From contig OY776121.1 in assembly GCA_963675135.1 (NCBI GenBank), positions 59,975,265 through 60,039,264 on the forward strand: DNA of 64,000 nt, written 5' to 3'. Both the position numbers and the translations under genes were made by a program. Origin of the DNA: Galeopsis tetrahit. Its lineage: Eukaryota; Streptophyta; Magnoliopsida; Lamiales; Lamiaceae. Below the pieces are notes generated by a model. It was not told the DNA's origin and did not search any database. It saw only the letters and a program-made list of their open reading frames with translations. Shown here piece by piece: positions 23,201-35,400 of the stretch. Numbering within the stretch: the first letter of the stretch is position 1; each line of letters opens with the position of its first letter.

Positions 23201-24340
23201 TAAAACCATAACTTCATACAAATTGAAATTCATAGTACTCAAATATAATACAAATTCATAAATATACTCTCTTGCCAATTAAACTTTTTAAGTTTTCGAT
23301 TTTGAGATTGTGAAACTGGAATCGAATCGTCCATATGTGTACGTCGGATCCGGTTCCAAGTAGACAGTGTCCTGATTTTCATGTTTTTTTTTTTTTTACT
23401 TTTTTTATTAATAGTACAATTTATATGAAAGTGAATTTGATTGAAAATAAAATTACAATAAATTAATAGTGAATTTTAAAATAAAATAAAATTTTATTTT
23501 TAACATATAAAATTACAAATAACTAATTGAATTTAAATTATAAGTACAATAGTAATAATTAGCTTAAAATTTATTTAATGTTTTATATCCACTACCTTAA
23601 TTTCTTTAAGAGAATAAACAAGAGTACGTTGATAACATTAAGCTTTAAATTTATCTACCTCATCAGTTGCCAACTTGCCATGCATTTTCTTGAAGTGAAC
23701 AATGAAAATATTGGATCGAGCAACGTTTGGAGAGCCTTTTTTTTCTACATCCTCTTTAAGTTTAAGACAAAATCTCTTCTTCGGTTATATTTTTACTATC
23801 TTAAGTATCAGCACAAATTTCTTCATTTTATTCATGTGTAGGAGAAGCAAAATTGTGACCAAGCTGAGTCGCATCTATATCCTCCACACTATATGTAATA
23901 TTGAGACCATCAAATCATGGAGGAGGTGAACAAAATTTGAAAGACATCGAACTTTTGCATTTTCACATTTTTTGTGTAATAAAAATTATAAAGTGTATAT
24001 ATGGTATGTTATAAACTTTGATAAAATTAAAAAAGTAGAATAATAAGTAACGATAACATATATAATTGGAACTTGGAGGTTGGAAGAGAAGAATCGATCA
24101 ATTTGGTGTGAACTTTATACTATAAAATGTGAGGTATTTATAGAAGTAAAATAAAAAAAGGTAGGGACACCGAGGCAGATATAAATACAAATTTGGGGTA
24201 CAAATTGAAAATTTTATATTTTTTTCTTAAGTAAAATAAATGATTTCTCAAAAAAATCTCGACAACTAAAACTGTATCCACATTTTCAAACTTAATATCT
24301 CTCGTTGCCCCAAATTTTAAATTTTGGACCCGTCATAGCA
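23201..24340. other. AT-rich intergenic DNA
   Basis: Two small plus-strand ORFs overlap near 23578-23929. They resemble nothing I know, and the minus strand of the same stretch also has short open frames. No gene is called. Confidence 0.45.
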
Positions 24341-24908
24341 GGGACGATTCCAACAGCTATTATGTAGCTATTGCTATCATTAGGTCAAAAAACGATCATT
24401 TTCAGATTAATTTTAACAGTCCAGTTTTCAGAAAAAAATGGTGGGAATCAGTATTTTTGGTTCCAAACCACTAGTTGGTGCTTGGAACCGCTGATTCTAG
24501 TCCCAAAGACCAGTACGTTTATCATTTTCTTTGATCTAGCCGCAACTATTTTCAATTAAATCTCATCCGTTCATAATTTAAATAAATAAATTTAAATGTA
24601 TTAGAATCGCCGATTCAAATTGAAAAACCGACAATTTCAATTTTCGGATAAATGGAACCGAAATCATTTCGATTTTATCACAATTTCAGTTTTGACAATT
24701 CTGATTCAAACCAGAACCGAAAATCGACTATTCGAAATCGTTTGGACACCTCTAGGCTCTAGCTAAACCCGTTTTAATAGCTAGAATCCTAGGCATCGAT
24801 TTTCATCTAATTTCAGTTTGAATATAATCGATTAAATAACCCTCAATAAGAGTATTTGCGAAATTAGATTAAACTTTCTCAAGTCAACTAATCCATACAT
24901 TAATTATT

Positions 24909-26312
24909 GGGTGGGGCTATTAACACCCCAAATTATGTTATTCTCACCCCACATGTTAAACACACCCCAATAAAATTTAAAATTCCATTTTTTTTACTAA
25001 ACAAACCCCATTTTATTTCCTTTCTAACATTTTTTTACTTAAAACTTAAATTAATTTGTCTTCTAACACAATACTATACACACCCCATCCATTCTCTCCC
25101 CTAAAAAAAAAAAGAAGACGTGCATCCCTCACCCCCAAATGGTGCCTTTCTTCCCCTCACTCCCAAACGAGCCGTGCATTTCAAGGAGAGGAAGAGCCGA
25201 ACAATCTCTCTCGAGGAGATTTTGTCAATGTTCTGCAAATATAACAAAAACAATCGTGTTTAATATGTTGATATCAGAAATATGACTAAATAGAGTAGTA
25301 CGTTCTTGGAACCAGGCATTTTTACCTTATAGATGTCAAACCAATAAGTGCGCTACTGCGCTTCATTGGATACATAACTCTTAAGCCTGATGAACCAGAC
25401 AAGCGAGATGCAAGATCTACTGTGGGTCCACTACCAACAGATTGACCGTATAGGATGATGTCTTCTTGCTTAGCTCCATAGCTCTCTTCAAGACACTTAT
25501 ATGCAGCTTCAATATCTGAATAAGTATTATGCTCACTTGGCTACAACACCCACCACGAACAACATACTAACTTTAACAGATTGCAATAATTTACTCAATA
25601 ATGAGAAGAAAATAATCATGTAAATATAAGCAATAAGCTGATACCTTTCCAGTTGATTGCCCATAACCTGAGTAGTCATACCTGAAGACATAATGTCATA
25701 AAACATATTAGAATCTGTTATCTAATTGATCAGGATGACATTGAAGTTCTAAAATATGAAAACTTCATAAATCTCTTTGATAAAGTATGCATCGACTTGG
25801 AAACGAAGTTAAGTTAGCATTAACATTTTTTGCATGAGTTTGATTTTGGGTTTGTGTTGTGTTATGGCACTTGTTCGTGTGATTTGGGGCTGCCGCGTTC
25901 GCGCACGGCCAGAATTGCAGCCGGCGTCTGCGCATGGAGAAGTATAAAAAAATCAAATATACTTACATTAATTTCCTCCATTTTTTCTTCTTCCATAATC
26001 ATGTTGGTTGTGATTATATCATCATATGAATATATGAAGGTTTATGGTGGTAGGGTTTATGTATGGAGAAGGGTTTTAAGATTGGAGTAATTTTTTGTTG
26101 TAAAAGTAAAAATAGATGAATGAGGGTTAAATGGGGGTAAAATTTAAGTATGGGGTGTGTATAACATGGGGTGTCTTTAATATTAGTAGGGGTGTGTTTA
26201 ACATTTTTTAAATAATTTAAAAGGATATCTTAGTAAATTTAATTAAGCCTATTTTTGTCCAAATAAATATGGGGTAGGAATAACATAATTTGGGGTGTTA
26301 ATAGCCCCTCCC
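24909..26312. mobile_element. Pack-MULE-like element carrying a hydrolase fragment
   Basis: The ends are GGGTGGGGCTATTAACACCC and GGGTGTTAATAGCCCCTCCC. The inverted repeats extend ~45 bp (GCTATTAACACCCCAAATTA on both). A clean TSD was not found. The interior contains exons of a host alpha/beta-hydrolase gene with their intron, plus unrelated sequence at 25700-26100. This is the hallmark of a Pack-MULE. Confidence 0.78.
25326..25681 (-). pseudogene. Captured ABHD17-like alpha/beta-hydrolase fragment
   Basis: Two minus-strand exon pieces are recognisable. At 25681-25645 the frame reads YDYSGYGQSTGK and ends at a GT donor. At 25540-25326 it reads PSEHNTYSDIEAAYKCLEES, then QEDIILYGQSVGSGPTVDLA, which holds the nucleophile elbow GQSVGSG. 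An acceptor precedes it, and RVMYPMKR is followed by an out-of-frame match to TYWFDIYK and a donor. In plants this family is a serine hydrolase related to ABHD17 depalmitoylases. The piece between the elbow and SGLRVMYP is shortened and one frameshift is present, so no functional enzyme is made. Intron-exon structure is kept, so the copy came from genomic DNA. Confidence 0.82.
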
Positions 26313-26319
26313 TATATTA

Positions 26320-27025
26320 AAGCTCGCATTTAAAAAAAATATATATATATATATCTGTCTAAACAAAATTGGTTAGGTTTTACCCATCCAGCATTTTACG
26401 ATTACTATATACCTACCCATGGTCTGGTCCCATTGATGGATATAATACATAACAAAAAAATTACTATGATTTTTCCTTTTAAAAATATGATTTAATCATT
26501 TTTTATATAAGGTAGAATGAAAATAAATGATAAAATAATCTCAAAGAAATATTCACAATATACATTCTTTAAGCATTTAAATTTGTATTAAGCACGTGGG
26601 ACTATGGGAGATATTTCGTGCAACAGTGCAAAACAGTGGAGTAGTACTTTTTCCATAGAAAATTATTACTTCCATCTTTTACAATTTATTTCTCTCTCAA
26701 ATAATTGTTTTACTTATACTAAACCAAAGAAAAGAAATGAATGTCTATTTCAATTTTTTTATATTTATTTTTTCAATAATAATGGTTTAAATAATTGAAA
26801 AAATATATATAAGAGAAATTAATACATTAAGCATATATTTATTGTTATTTAATAAATTTCTCATTTTTCGTAAAATATACTAAAATGACAGACAAATTAG
26901 GTCGCACCTAAAATCATCCCAAGTGCGGTTAATGTCACTGCTAAGCTATTTCTTCGGAAAGCTCCTATTAAGATGAATCTTTAGCTACATGAACTCTAGA
27001 AAACTAGAACTATACACTTAATTTT
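26320..27025. other. AT-rich spacer
   Basis: No gene was recognised. An (AT)n run lies near 26340. The last ~100 bp may belong to the plastid-derived insertion that holds the trnD-like sequence. Confidence 0.4.
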
Positions 27026-27100
27026 TTCTTTGTAGTTCAATAGATTAGAGTACTGTCCTGTCAAGGTGGAATCTAGAGATTTGAGCCCTGTCGGTCTCGA
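27026..27100 (+). pseudogene. Plastid-derived trnD-GUC remnant (NUPT)
   Basis: TTGTAGTTCAAT, then CCTGTCAAGG (anticodon GTC in its loop), then TTTGAGCCCTGTCGGTCTCG align along the whole length of chloroplast tRNA-Asp(GUC). Most differences are C-to-T or G-to-A. The 5' acceptor strand is destroyed (TTTCTTT instead of GGGATTG). It is therefore a nuclear copy of plastid DNA, not a working tRNA gene. Sequence just after it (CGATAGATTCAATAAATACA) may be plastid spacer. Confidence 0.78.
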
Positions 27101-27696
27101 TAGATTCAATAAATACATCAATTCATCACTTAATCTAAAAAATCGAGATTTCAGGTGCTTATTTTGAAATGGATAACCAACGTTCACCGATCATCTTTGT
27201 GACCTTTATAAAGTGTTTTCAACAATATTAACAAGGAAGATAGATTTATCTTGAAAATTTATTTAGTTGTTGTCAAGAGAAGGAAAACATTGTAAAGTTA
27301 AAGTGAGTAGATTTCGTGTTCAAAGAAAAACACCTACCCGGATGGAAACGCGATATAGACAACTAAGACAAGTCATCCATGGTCGATGTCCTATGTTAAC
27401 GATAACATCGTTATCTCGGAATAGTCAATGAGATGTATCCTCCCATGGTGGGACACTGCAGACTAAGCTTTAATTCCCCGCATTCATGACTCAAAGGGAA
27501 TACAAGGGGAAAATACATTTTTTTGTCCCTTAAGTTGTATCAATTTTGATTTTTGTCCTCTATATTATTCTATTTTGAAATTTATCCTTTATGTTTACAA
27601 ATGTTAAGAATTTGGTCCTTATTACCTGTTATCACATGTAGGCTTTAATTTTAAAAAAATTTAAATAACAAAAAGGATCTGAGGCATTTTTATCCC

Positions 27697-28428
27697 TGTT
27701 GTATGCACTATAAACGGGTTGACTTTGGATGTGGACTGTGCTTAGCACGATACAAACATATATAATTAAACGGGGGTTATTACGTGTTTATATGGATTAA
27801 AGTGATGATTTGTGATGAACTTGATGAAGAACACACAAGAACACAAGATATAGCTTCTTGGAGAAGCTAAAGCTTTAGAAGCTTGGGAGAGTTTATTGCT
27901 TTGGGTAGGGAGATTTGGTGGAATGTTCAACTTATCTTACAAATGAGCCCAAATGGGCATTATATACTGCTTTTCAAGGGCTGCCCGCCCTTTACACGTG
28001 GAGCCTCCAGATTGGACGTGCATTCTGCCCGAAAAGGTGATTTGATGGCGCATTTAATGCTAAACCGCCTCTGGTGCTCGTCTTCGGCGAGATGCCGAGC
28101 AACTGGAAAACCTGCTCGTCACTCGCCGCCGTGGTCGCCGGAGAAACTGCTCGCCACGTCCTGTCTCATCCCCCAAAGCTTCAACACTTAAAACATCTTA
28201 ACTCAGAATAAGCACGTGCTCGCCATACATTTGGGCGAGCAGCTAACTAAGAGAGTGCTCGCCAACATCTTTGGACGAGCACTTAAATATATTAAATACA
28301 TTAAATCTATTACATTTTCTTGGTCTTGTTGACTAGTCGTCGCACGACTTTGTTGACTGGTCCTCGCCACGTAAGATGGTGACTAGGATTGACTTGTCAA
28401 AGATTGACCTCTTTGACTAGGTATAACA
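27697..28428 (-). repeat. Tat 3' LTR (732 bp)
   Basis: On the plus strand it runs TGTTGTATGCACTATAAACG...GACTAGGTATAACA. It matches 38823-39554 except for one substitution (CCTGCTCGTCAC versus CCTGCTAGTCAC). The open frame at 27883-28191 is a chance ORF in the LTR, repeated in the other copy. Confidence 0.97.
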
Positions 28429-28440
28429 TTTGCCCCCTGG
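28429..28440 (-). promoter_or_regulatory. Tat polypurine tract
   Basis: The minus strand reads CCAGGGGGCAAA directly before the 3' LTR, as needed for plus-strand DNA priming. Confidence 0.8.
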
Positions 28441-28802
28441 TCGCCTTTCTTCGTATTCGTAGAATGGAAAGGCGAGCAGTGTGATCGTCTTTTCTGTTGG
28501 TGAAAATGGTTTTCGACAACACAATCAATTTCGAGATCTTGATGACGTGAGATGGAAGTGGTCGCCTCGTTTCCTACGCCGAGCTCGCCTTCCGAGGCAC
28601 TTTTGATGACGTATGATGTGATTGGTGTCAGGCGCGTGGGCGGCGCTCGAAATTTGAAAAACGCGCGTGGGGCGCGTGCCGACCTCAAAGGTCGCGCGTG
28701 AGGGTCACTCTCCGAATTCGAATTCGGAAATGGCCCCAAATTTTTGGGAAAATTACGGATTTTACCCCGTTTTTTGCAATTAGGCCCCTAGTCGATTTTG
28801 CC

Positions 28803-28810
28803 TATAAATA
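28803..28810 (+). promoter_or_regulatory. TATA box of the antisense gene in the Tat element
   Basis: TATAAATA preceded by GC-containing flanks (TTTTGCC) lies ~190 bp before the first ATG of the plus-strand gene. It lies inside the element but outside the LTR. A possible 5' UTR intron (donor AAG|GTAAAA at 28936, acceptor TTAAAG at 28990) lies between them. Confidence 0.6.
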
Positions 28811-28995
28811 TGACTTTCACTTTCTTTGAAACACTTTTCACTTTTGCAAAACTTTGAATCCTCTCGAGCTTTCTACTTCAGCCTTTCTACTCAAGTTTTC
28901 CGGCGAGTTTGTGGTGGTTCTCGATCGTCAACAAGGTAAAATAACTCACATTTTCTTCTTTAAAACTCCTTTCTCCCCCATTTCTTAAAGAAAAA

Positions 28996-31833
28996 ATGGA
29001 TTTCGGTGGATTTGGTGGTAGTTCCGACGGTGGTCCGCCGTTAGATGGTGGTGCCGCAATTTCCGGCGAGGTTGATCGTCTAGCCATGGTTTTATTGGAG
29101 AGGGCCTCCTCCTCGGATTCTAGGATCCACTCCCCTGATCCCGTTAATGTTGGAGTCTGAGATTTGGGAAAAACAGTGGTCGTCGATGTCGACGATACCA
29201 GCGAATCTGGTAGGGAAGATGCCGGCAACGATGCCGAGGAGGATGGCAGCGAGACTGACTCGGATCTGCACGACCAAGGTTTGGATCGAGGGGTGGGCGA
29301 ACAGTTAGGATCTGCCCAGGTCGAAGAGACCTTGACAAGAAGTCTCCGCGAGGACTACGAGGAGGTCGTCCAATATGCAGAAAGCATAAAGGACATTTTG
29401 AGTGGTAGGGAGAATTTGGATGGCGACGAGGTCTCGAGGGAGTCCTATTACAGATATTCCTGCGAATACCCTCCTCGTGAGGCTCCTCACCCGCATCGAG
29501 TAGCTTCCCAAACCGAATATGAAGCAAGTACGTATGTGAGCAAGGTCTCCTCGGCCCAGCTGGAAAATTCTAGGAAGAAATATCAGGTGCCAGCCGATGT
29601 GTGTTTTTTTGTGCCTCGCCCGGATGAGAGGGCCGACCAGCCGCCAGAAGGGATGGTCGCCATCAACATCGGCATGATGGAGGCAGGGCTTAGGTTCCCC
29701 CTGCACCCCAGTATCTCCCACTTTCTACATTTCTTAAGGGTGGCCCCTTCCCAAATTTTGCCGAATGGTTGGTCCAACCTGATCGGCATTCTCACACTGT
29801 TCGGCCTGGTGGCGGCCGAGAATGGATGTCGAAACACCTGGCTTAGCCCGAAAGAGATTTGCTATCTCCTTCAGGCGGCCGAGGCCGGAGACAAGGTGGG
29901 CCATGGATACTACTATGTTAGGGGCCGAGATAACTTCAAGTTGATTGAAGGGGTTCCTAACAAGATTAGGGATTGGAAAACCAACTGGTGGTGGGTAGCC
30001 GGGGACTGGAAAAGTCCGGTGAGGCCAGATGGCTCCTCGGATCGCATTCCCATTCCCACTGAATATCGTAGAATTTGTGGTAAGTTATTTTTATTTCTGC
30101 TCGCTCTTTCTATACTGACTAACTCCTCGTTTTTTGTAGGTGAAACTGCTCGCAAGAGGACTGCCGACGACCGTCTCACTCCTCTCTTTCAGTACCACGT
30201 TTGCTGTGTTCTCAATCGTCGCTACCTGGAGAGGTCTTGCCGATTTCTGAACAGGGAGTGCATGCGTGAGCGAGCAGGTCTCAGAGTACCTCCTCATCAC
30301 TTCACTCGAGAGTTCCCTCCAGGTAAAATATTTCTTCAAATTTCTTTTAAAATTCACTCTTCGAAGAAACTGACTTCTCGCTTCTTTATCTAGTAGTGGT
30401 TCCTCAACGGGTTGTCGCCTATCTTCCTTCTACCGTCGAAGTCGAGCGCCTAAAAGCGACCAGTATGCTTCGACAAGCACAATTAATCCGCGAGCGCAAG
30501 ATTGTCGATGGCACCGGCAAGAAAAGGAAGGGGGCGGAGAGCTCGGGGGCTCCACCCAAAAGGGTCGCAAGATCGACCAGAGGGGGCACTTCTCGCCCAC
30601 CTGCCGCCGAGCAGAGGGCCGTGCCGGCTAGAGAAAGGAGGATCTCGCCGAGGAGATCCCCTCCGCCGAGGGGTGACTCGCCTCCCCCCAAACCTGTTGC
30701 TTCCCCTCCTCCCCGAAGTACTCGGTCGCGAGAGACTGCGACGAGCTCGTCGGTCGGACAGAGGGCTCCGGGAGATAATACCCTCCTCGGCTGGGAAGCC
30801 GCAAGGGTTGCCAAGTAAGTTTTTTCAAAAAAGTTTTTTTAGAAAATTTTCAAGTATTTTTCTTCTAACTCTTTCATTTTTCAATAGAGTTGCCGACTAT
30901 CCGGTCGCCCAACCCTTCAGCGAGAATCTCCTCGGCTTCTACCGGTCGCGAGACCCGGTCGATAAGGAGCCTCTGAACCTGTTTGCACAGAGGGCGATGA
31001 AGCATCTACCTCGCTCGTTGACGACCTCACTGATCGAAGAGGTCGACAATCACAATGCTATGGAAAATGCGCGCGTGGTCGCCATTGACTTGAGCCGAGC
31101 CTCCTATACCATGGAGAAGCTCGCCAGCCAGATTGCTGAAGGCCGCAAACTTAGCGAGGACAGGGCTGCAAAAATTGCTCAAATGGCTAAGGCAAAAACA
31201 GTTGTTGAAGGGCAACTGCTCGCCTCCGAGGAGAAAGTGGTCGACCTCGAGACCAAGCTGGCCAATGCTGAGGCAAATTTGGCCGATTTTGAGACCCAAC
31301 TGGAGATTGTTCGAAAAAAGGATCAAGAAGATCTTCAAGAGATCGAACGTCTCCGTGCTCGCCTCAAGATCGCCGAGGACGAGGTAAGGACTCTTACAAG
31401 TAAGTCCGCAACTGATGAGGAAGAGTTGACCACTCTTCGGCAACAGCTGGTTGATGCAATAGATGAGCGAGATGAGACTACTGAGCTCGCTGGGGGCGTG
31501 GCCATGTTATCGGTGGCGCTTACTGCCCACGGGCTCATTTATAGGCTTTTGGACGTTCATCCGGAAGTGGATGTGATTCCACTCGGCGAGCTTCTGGACG
31601 ACCTCCTTATGAAGGAGAATCCTCAGCCGGGAACCGAGCTCCCCTTGCTTCCGTTGGTGCAAATGGGACTCCAGTTCCCTCGACTCTTGGGAGTTCCGGT
31701 GGAGTTCGTGAATCCTCTCGAAGACTCCCCAACCCAACAGGGCGAGCAGAGTGCCCCTGCTGAAGTTGTTGACGACGAGGGGGTAGCTGGCGAGCAAGAT
31801 GCTCCTGCCGAGGAGAATGCTCCTGTAGTTTAG
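28996..31833 (+). CDS. Antisense gene of the Tat element (PF04195-like, coiled-coil protein)
   Basis: Four exons join in frame: 28996-30079, 30140-30322, 30397-30814 and 30888-31833. Donors are TGTG|GTAAGT, CAG|GTAAAA and CCAA|GTAAGT; acceptors are TTGTAG, TAGTAG and CAATAG. The joined frame has 877 codons. One in-frame TGA at 29158-29160 (codon 55) interrupts it. The region GLRFPLHPSISHFLHFLRVA to QILPNGWSNLIGILTLFGLV resembles the 'putative gypsy type transposon' domain PF04195. An arginine/proline-rich segment follows in exon 3, then a long coiled coil in exon 4 (EEKVVDLETKLANAEANLAD) and an acidic tail. It runs opposite to gag-pol. Such antisense ORFs are known in Tat elements, but their role is unknown. 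The TGA may be a nonsense mutation, or translation may start elsewhere. Confidence 0.85.
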
Positions 31834-32084
31834 TTTTCTTGTACTTTGTTTTATTTAGTTTTTCTTAGGACTGTTCGGCCATTAAGGCCTTTTTTGTAAT
31901 TTCAGCCTTCTAAGGCTTTTTAATGAATGGGAATCTTTTGCTTATGATGTGTTTGCTTATTTTCTTTATATTGAGTGATCGTCTTCGTCACTGCTTCTCG
32001 ATTTATGTTATGATACTTGTCTTTTTACTTCGCCTTTTATTTGTTTTTGTTCGTATGCTTTCAATAGTGATCGTCGTTGCTATC
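31834..32084. other. 3' flank of the antisense gene
   Basis: A TTTGTAATTTCAGCC...AATGAATGG stretch follows the stop and may hold the polyadenylation signal. This is also the 3' untranslated side of gag-pol on the other strand. Confidence 0.45.
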
Positions 32085-32360
32085 TTGCGAGCATCTTTAA
32101 GAAAGAGTGCTCGTCTTCTATTGCGAGCATCTAAGAACGAGTGCTCGTCTTTCCTTTGCGAGACTCTAAGAAAGAGTGCTCGTCTTTCCTTTGCGAGATT
32201 CTAAGAAAGAGTGCTCGTCTTTCCTTTGCGAGACTCTAAGAAAGAGTGCTCGTCTTTTTAGAGTTAACCATTCGTCGGTTGAACTCCTTGTTTGACAGGT
32301 AGTGATCGTCTTTGCCACTACCTTGCGAGCATCTTTTAAGAAAGAGTGCTCGTCTTTTGT
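32085..32360. repeat. ~40-bp tandem repeats between the converging Tat genes
   Basis: Units containing TAAGAAAGAGTGCTCGTCTT and TTTGCGAGACTC repeat about five times from 32085 to 32255, with another copy near 32325. Variable tandem repeats in the region between pol and the 3' LTR are a known trait of Tat elements and can seed satellites. Confidence 0.88.
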
Positions 32361-32493
32361 ATCCTAGATGGCTACGCAGAGCCTTGTCTTAAACTTTCAA
32401 AATTATCTAACACTTTGATGGAAATTTAAAACTTTGCTTGAATTGAAATGACGATTAAATACAAACTATACAAATATGAAATAATTTAAAAAC

Positions 32494-35400
32494 TTACTGG
32501 TAATATTTCTTCAGCTTGACCGCGTTCCACGGGTACTTGCTCGGCTTGCCCTCTAGATCTTCTAGCTCGTACGATCCGTTTAGGAGTGTGCGCGTTATTC
32601 GGTACGGACCCTCCCAAGTCGGGCCAAGTATGCCGATGGACTGCTCCGTCGCCCTCCGAAGTACGAGCTGGCCGATAGTGAACTGGCGAGCACGTACTTT
32701 GGTGTTGTAGTAGCGTTCTGATCTTTGCTTGTAGACCACATTCTTCTCGTCCGCTGTTAGCCTTCGTTCTTCTAGGAAGTCTAAATCGGAGAGTTGTGCA
32801 TCGTTATTCAACTGCTCGTCATAATTTGCTACTCGAAAAGTTTGGACTTGCCCCTCTGCTGGTATGACAGCTTCGGTTCCGAACGCGAGCGCGAACGGAG
32901 TTTCACCAGTAGAATTTCTCGTGGTCGTCCGATATGCCCACAGAACCATGTGCAGCTCTTCGGCCCATTTGCCCTTCAATCCATCCAGCTTAGCTTTCAA
33001 GGTGTGCTTGATGATTTTGTTGATCGCCTCTACTTGACCGTTTGATTGTGGATGGTAGGGTGTTGAAAAAATTTTCTTGATGTTCCATCTTGAGCAGAAA
33101 TCCATCATGTCTTGACTTGTAAATTGACGTCCGTTGTCGGTCACTATTGCTCGTGGTAGGCCGAACCTGCAAATTATGTTCTTCCAAATGAAGCTTGTCA
33201 TTTGGCCCTTTGTGATGGTTTTCAAAGCCTTTGCCTCTGTCCATTTGGTGAAGTAGTCGACTGCTACGACGACGAAAGTTACCCCCCCAGCAGCTGGTGG
33301 GAAAGGTCCGATGATGTCGATCCCCCACTTCGCGAAAGGCCACGAACTATACACCGAGATGAGCTCGTCTGGTGGTGAGTGAATGGCGGGAGCGAAGGCT
33401 TGACATCTCTTGCACGACTGCGCGTAATAGATTGCATCTTTCTTCAGTGTTAGCCAAAAATAGCCTTGCCTTATGATCTTTAGAGCGAGCGCTTGCCCCC
33501 CTGTATGATTTCCACACACTCCGTCGTGGATTTCATGCATGACGATCTTCGCTTCGTCTTCTCCGAGGCATTTCAATAAAGGCATTGAAAAACCCCGTTT
33601 GTACAGCTGGTCGCCAATAATAGTGTACCTTGCGGACCTGAGCTGCAACCTGGTCGCCTTCACCTTGTCGTCCGGGAGCTCGCCGGTCTTGATGTACTTG
33701 GTGATCGGCGTCCTCCAGTCCTCGTCGCTGGTCGCTTCAACCTGCAAGATTTGACATCTGTTCACCGATGGGGAAGAAATTTTGGTGATGGTTGCTTCTG
33801 AAAATATTGCCTCCCCCTCTGAAGTGGCCAGCCGAGCTAACGCATTTGCTTGCGTATTTTCCTCCCTAGGGATTTGCTCGATGTGGAATTGATCAAATTG
33901 CTCGAGTAATCCTTTCACAAGGTCTTGATACTTTATCATTTGATCGCCGCGAGCCTCGTATTCGCCCGTGATTTGACATACAACCAGCTGAGAGTCAGAA
34001 AAAATTTTCAGTTTTCTAGCGCCCACGACCATAGCCATCTTGATTCCTGCAACCAGAGCCTCGTACTCTGCTTCGTTGTTGGTCGCCCGATACTCGAACT
34101 CGATCGCCGAAGCAAACGCCTGTCCGGTTGGGCTGATGAGGACAACTCCTGCCCCTGCTTTGGTGCTCGTCGACGAGCCATCGACGAACAGTGACCAAGG
34201 AAGCTCGATTCCCTCGGCCAATTTCTCCGGGAAAGTGAGCTCTACGATGAATTCTGCCAACACTTGTCCCTTGATTGCCGTTCTGGGTGCGTAGGTGAGA
34301 CCAAATTGTCCGATCTCTACTGACCATTTTAGAAGTCTTCCCGCGGTATCCGGACGATGCAGTGCTCGTCGGAGAGGAAAGGTGGGGAGGACGACCACCT
34401 CGTGGTCGAAAAGGTATTGCCTTAATTTTCTAACACTCATGACTAGTGCGTACGCCAATTTTTCCATTGGAGTGTATCTCAACTCCGCATCTCGCAGTGT
34501 TTGACTTACGTAGTAGATTGGCAGATGTGTGCTCCCCTCAGCTCGGACGAGCACTGAACTGGTCGCACAGTCAGTGGCCGCCAAGTATAGATATAAAATT
34601 TCGCCGGGGACTGGCTTGGATAGGACCTTCGGATCCGATAAATACTCCTTCAATTTCTCGAAAGCTTTCTCGCACTCGTCGGTCCACTCGAACTTTCCTT
34701 TCTTCAGAGCGTCGAAAAAAGGTTTGCACCGATCGCCCGTTCGTGCAATAAATCTATTCAGCGATGCAAGGCATCCTGTCAACCTCTGAACTTCTTTCAC
34801 GTTCCTTGGGCTTTGCATATTGATTACTGCTTGAATTTTACTTGGATTCGCCTCGATGCCCCGCTGGCTAACCAAGTGCCCCAGAAATTTTCCTGAGCGA
34901 ACTCCAAAACTGCACTTCTTTGGATTTAACTTCATGTTGTACTCTCTTAGGATATCGAATGTCATGGCAAGGTGGTGTAGGTGATCTTCTTTTCGTAAGC
35001 TTTTGACAACGATGTCGTCGATATAGACCTCTACCATCTCACCGATGTGCTTTTCAAACATCTTATTTACCAGTCTTTGGTACGTTGCCCCCGCATTTTT
35101 CAAACCGAAAGGCATTCTTTTCCAGCTATACATATCACGCGCCGTCATGAAGGCCGTATGTCGCTGGTCGTCGGGATGCATTGCAATCTGATGGTACCCT
35201 GCGAAGGCATCCATGAAGGTTAAAATCTCGTGCCCCGCTGTATTATCCACTAGGTGATCAATGTGGGGCATCGGAAAATGATCTTTTGGATAGGCGTCGT
35301 TTAAATCTGTGAAGTCTATGCACAATCTCCATGACCCGGTCGTTTTCTTGACGAGCACTGGATTTGCCAACCACTCAGGATCAGTTCCAGTTTTCTCTAT

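Noticed and set aside
23578..23929. Small overlapping ORFs of 75-87 aa
   Set aside because: AT-rich, no recognisable motif, no supporting splice or promoter signals.
27026..27100. A functional tRNA-Asp gene
   Set aside because: The 5' acceptor strand no longer pairs with the 3' strand, and the T arm has several changes. It is a decayed plastid copy.
27883..28191. 102-aa ORF in the LTR, repeated at 39009
   Set aside because: It lies in the non-coding LTR, antisense to the element, and is duplicated only because the LTR is. No known protein resemblance.
28996..31833. A host gene trapped in a retrotransposon
   Set aside because: Its position between pol and the 3' LTR, antisense orientation and PF04195-like domain match the known antisense ORF of Tat elements.
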